Below are positions 61,808 to 64,000 of a stretch of 64,000 bases of DNA, piece by piece. Made by a program: the position numbers and the translations under genes. This DNA is from Alcanivorax sp. (GTDB taxonomy: Bacteria > Pseudomonadota > Gammaproteobacteria > Pseudomonadales > Alcanivoracaceae). The stretch covers positions 1 to 64,000 of the forward strand of contig NZ_PBSH01000026.1 of NCBI RefSeq assembly GCF_002726155.1, written 5' to 3'. The notes under the pieces were generated by a model. That model was not told the DNA's origin and did not search any database. It saw only the letters and a program-made list of their open reading frames with translations. Numbering within the stretch: the stretch's first letter is position 1; every line of letters begins with the position of its first letter.

Positions 61808-62761
61808 CTATGACGACGGCCGCAACTCCAGCAGGATGTCAAACAGCTGCCCGGCGATATTGATGTCAAAAATCGCATCAAGCTCGCGGATACAGGTGGG
61901 GCTGGTCACGTTGATTTCGGTGAGATAATCGCCGATCACATCCAGCCCGACAAAGTATAGCCCCTTACGTTTCAGGGTTGGCCCCACTTGCTCGCAGATC
62001 CAGCGGTCCCGATCACTCAGCTCCCGGCCCTGGCCGGTGCCACCCGCCGCCAGATTGCCGCGCAGCTCGCCTTCCTTGGGAATGCGCGCCAGCGCATAGG
62101 GCACCGGTTCGCCGTTGATCATCAAAATACGCTTGTCGCCTTCGGTGATCTCCGGCACAAAGCGTTGGGCCATGATCGGTGTCTTGCCGTGCTGGGTGAG
62201 CACTTCGATCACCACCGAGATGTTGGGGCTGTCCTTGCGTACCCGGAAAATATTACTGCCACCCATGCCGTCCAGCGGCTTCATCACGGTGTCACCAAAC
62301 TCCTGTACAAAGTTGCGCAGCAGGGTGGACTGGCTGGACACCAGGGTGGGCGCACAGCACTGCGGGAAGTCGGTGGCGAACAGCTTTTCATTACTGTCGC
62401 GCACACTGCCCGGGCGATTGACCACCAGCACCCCTTCACGCTCCACTTTCTCGAGCAGGTAGGTCGCGTAGATGTATTCCGCATTAAAGGGCGGGTCCTG
62501 GCGCATCAGGATAATGTCCAGATCGGCCAGGTCGTGATTCACGGCGTCGGCCAGACGGTACCAATCGTCGTTATTGTCGGTGACAGACAGTGCCCGGGTA
62601 GTGGCAAAGGTGCGACCATCGCGGACATAAAGGTCCCCCGGCTCCATGTAGAGCAGGGACCAGCCGCGCCGCTGCGCTTCCAGCAGCATGGCAAAGGTGC
62701 TGTCTTTCCAGGGTTTGATTTTGGCGATGGGGTCCATCACCACACCAACACGCAGGCTCAT
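61808..62761 (-). CDS. gshB: Glutathione synthetase
   Basis: GshB joins gamma-glutamylcysteine and glycine using ATP. The 317-residue protein begins RVGVVMDPIAKIKPWKDSTFAMLLEAQRRGW and shows MRQDPPFNAEYIYATYLLE, VMKPLDGMGGSNIFRV (ATP grasp) and GNLAAGGTGQGRELSDRDRWI near residue 230. GGAGACTTC precedes the ATG. It is divergent from pilG. Confidence 0.95.
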   Translation of the reverse strand: MSLRVGVVMDPIAKIKPWKDSTFAMLLEAQRRGWSLLYMEPGDLYVRDGRTFATTRALSVTDNNDDWYRLADAVNHDLADLDIILMRQDPPFNAEYIYATYLLEKVEREGVLVVNRPGSVRDSNEKLFATDFPQCCAPTLVSSQSTLLRNFVQEFGDTVMKPLDGMGGSNIFRVRKDSPNISVVIEVLTQHGKTPIMAQRFVPEITEGDKRILMINGEPVPYALARIPKEGELRGNLAAGGTGQGRELSDRDRWICEQVGPTLKRKGLYFVGLDVIGDYLTEINVTSPTCIRELDAIFDINIAGQLFDILLELRPSS

Positions 62762-63082
62762 GAAGTCTCCGTTCTACAGGGCGCGGGCAGCCTGACAGCT
62801 GCGCGCGGGGGATTTGGTACGGGCATTGCGTATACCAACAATGACCGAAGCAATGTTAGCAGCGCACAGGCAGGTTCGCTATGCGCGGAGAAGCTTATTC
62901 AACGCCCCGTCTGAGGGACATTTTCTCAAGTTTCATAGGGTCTTATAGATTGATTGTAGAATCTGTGTTAAAAACTTCGCTTGGGCTGACACCGCCACAG
63001 GCCCCGCCCAACGAATTACTAGAAAGGCCAAAAATTACAATAAGTTGCGGCCAATTACGGTTCACGGTTAAAGGCAGTTTCC
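62762..63082. other. Divergent gshB-pilG promoter region
   Basis: This 321-bp gap has no credible gene. It should hold promoters in both directions. TTGATT...TGTGTTAAAAAC near 62950-62970 could belong to the pil promoter, but I see no clear consensus or operator. Confidence 0.4.
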
Positions 63083-63466
63083 ATGACTGACAATTTCCAA
63101 GACCTCAAGGTGATGGTAATCGACGATTCCAAGACGATTCGTCGTACCGCCGAAACCTTGTTGAAGAAAGCGGGTTGTGAAGTAATCACGGCCACCGATG
63201 GCTTCGATGCCTTGGCCAAAATCGCCGACAGCAAGCCCAATATCATTTTCGTCGATATCATGATGCCGCGTCTCGATGGCTATCAGACCTGCGCGCTGAT
63301 CAAAAATAACAGCGCCTTCAAGGCAACCCCGGTGATCATGCTGTCGTCCAAGGATGGCCTGTTTGACAAGGCCAAGGGGCGCATTGTCGGTTCCGATGAG
63401 TACCTGACCAAGCCGTTCTCCAAGGACGAGCTTCTGGGTGCGATTCGTCAGCATATCAACGGTTAA
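63083..63466 (+). CDS. pilG: Twitching-motility response regulator PilG
   Basis: The 127-residue single-domain receiver has VIDDSKTIRRTAETLL, the phosphorylatable Asp in IIFVDIMMPRLDGYQTC near residue 57 and Lys in YLTKPFSKDELLGAI near residue 111. PilG is phosphorylated by the ChpA kinase and promotes type IV pilus extension. It heads the pilGHIJ-chpA operon, whose next genes follow here. Confidence 0.93.
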   Translation: MTDNFQDLKVMVIDDSKTIRRTAETLLKKAGCEVITATDGFDALAKIADSKPNIIFVDIMMPRLDGYQTCALIKNNSAFKATPVIMLSSKDGLFDKAKGRIVGSDEYLTKPFSKDELLGAIRQHING

Positions 63467-63498
63467 GCGGCATCGCCGCTGAACCTGAAGAGGGTAAG

Positions 63499-63867
63499 AT
63501 GGCACGTATTCTGATTGTGGATGACTCGCCCACCGAGACATACAAGTTGCGCGAGATTCTGGAAAAACATGGCCACGAGGTAATCGAGGCCGCCAATGGA
63601 GCCGATGGTGTTGCCACGGCGCGTTCCGAGCTTCCCGAGCTGGTTCTGATGGATGTAGTGATGCCTGGCCTGAATGGCTTCCAGGCCACCCGCCAGCTCA
63701 CCAAAGGGGCGGACACCGCCCATATTCCGATCGTTATCGTCACCACCAAGGATCAGGAAACCGACCGCGTCTGGGGCAAACGCCAGGGCGCCCGGGACTA
63801 CCTGACCAAGCCGGTGGACGAAGACGTGCTCCTGCAAACCGTCGACCGCATGCTGGCCGACGCCTGA
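63499..63867 (+). CDS. pilH: Twitching-motility response regulator PilH
   Basis: The 122-residue single-domain receiver has LIVDDSPTETYKLREIL, Asp in LVLMDVVMPGLNGFQATRQL near residue 52 and Lys in YLTKPVDEDVLLQTV near residue 104. PilH opposes PilG, favouring pilus retraction. GAAGAGGGTAAG precedes the ATG; it lies 32 bp after pilG. Confidence 0.93.
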   Translation: MARILIVDDSPTETYKLREILEKHGHEVIEAANGADGVATARSELPELVLMDVVMPGLNGFQATRQLTKGADTAHIPIVIVTTKDQETDRVWGKRQGARDYLTKPVDEDVLLQTVDRMLADA

Positions 63868-63878
63868 AGGAGCCGCCC

Positions 63879-64000
63879 ATGAGCAGCAACGCCTCCGCCG
63901 CCTACATCAAACTCGCTGAATACAATCAGCGCTGCCGGGAGCAGGCCAAAGATCTGCCCATGCAGCAGGATGCGGTCAGCTACTGGAGTGGCGTGGGGTT
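63879..64000 (+). CDS. pilI: PilI, CheW-like adaptor (partial, cut by window end)
   Basis: The first 40 residues are present: MSSNASAAYIKLAEYNQRC, then REQAKDLPMQQDAVSYWSGVG. This matches the N-terminus of Pseudomonas PilI, the CheW-like protein that links PilJ to the ChpA kinase. GAAGGAGCCGCCC precedes the ATG, 11 bases after pilH. The rest lies beyond the window. Confidence 0.85.
   Translation, partial: MSSNASAAYIKLAEYNQRCREQAKDLPMQQDAVSYWSGVG

Overview
The window looks like a chromosomal segment of a marine, hydrocarbon-associated gammaproteobacterium of the Alcanivorax/Alloalcanivorax type. This is inferred from gene content and order: rubredoxin and rubredoxin reductase next to ubiC-ubiA-phoB-phoR; thrB near a znuA/znuCB locus; and pyrR-pyrB-pyrC', ruvX, algH, tonB, gshB, pilG-pilH-pilI in a Pseudomonas-like order. 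Most of the sequence is GC-rich, with dense genes and short intergenic gaps that carry many inverted repeats. No rRNA, tRNA or CRISPR array was seen.

Layout. (1) 1-2053: the distal end of an integron cassette array, with three attC sites and four small cargo genes, the last being an AbiGi-like abortive-infection protein; the integrase must lie to the left. (2) 2104-8841: rlmF, then the valine/isobutyrate catabolic genes mmsB, acyl-CoA dehydrogenase and mmsA with a divergent AraC regulator, then a DUF1963 gene. (3) 8994-12847: a MarR-controlled AaeXAB/EmrA-like efflux operon with a perfect 17-bp inverted-repeat operator. (4) 12978-28701: a DUF3482 GTPase/DUF2868 pair, a DUF815 ATPase, an esterase, thrB, zinc uptake (znuA, znuC, znuB), a MATE pump, lipoproteins, rubB and rubA. 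(5) 28941-33034: ubiC, ubiA, a PHO box, phoB, phoR. (6) 33244-43189: small redox and stress genes (LOG, DUF1328, flavin reductases, pirin, glutathionyl-hydroquinone reductase, azoreductase with LysR), then a DsbRS-like two-component system divergent from a TlpA-like thioredoxin and dsbG. (7) 43384-48985: pyrR-pyrB-pyrC', cytochrome b561, YceI, ruvX, algH. (8) 49173-60327: an AT-richer island. (9) 60812-64000: tonB, gshB and the start of the pil chemotaxis operon.

The most interesting part is the island, which separates algH from tonB; these are neighbours in Pseudomonas. Eight genes on the minus strand form one apparent operon: a PhzS-like FAD monooxygenase, a DUF98-type chorismate lyase, two different FMO-type flavoproteins, a TauE/SafE permease, a secreted cupin with a Gly-His tract, an FMN quinone/azo reductase and a DAHP synthase. 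A divergent SDR and a TetR regulator complete it, and the two divergent promoters share a 25-26 bp operator-like motif. The enzyme order suggests extra DAHP -> chorismate -> 4-hydroxybenzoate -> hydroxylated, decarboxylated or possibly halogenated phenol/quinone, with a quinone reductase, an exporter and a secreted cupin. I do not recognise it as a characterised cluster.

A second theme is repetitive intergenic DNA. Eleven long inverted repeats are built from a small set of short 'words', and a GTAGGAG...CTCCTAC family and a GTAGGTCGG family also recur. One locus (22745-22906) shows one family nested inside another. Most sit at 3' ends of transcription units, so terminator or mRNA-stability roles are likely, but their origin is unknown.
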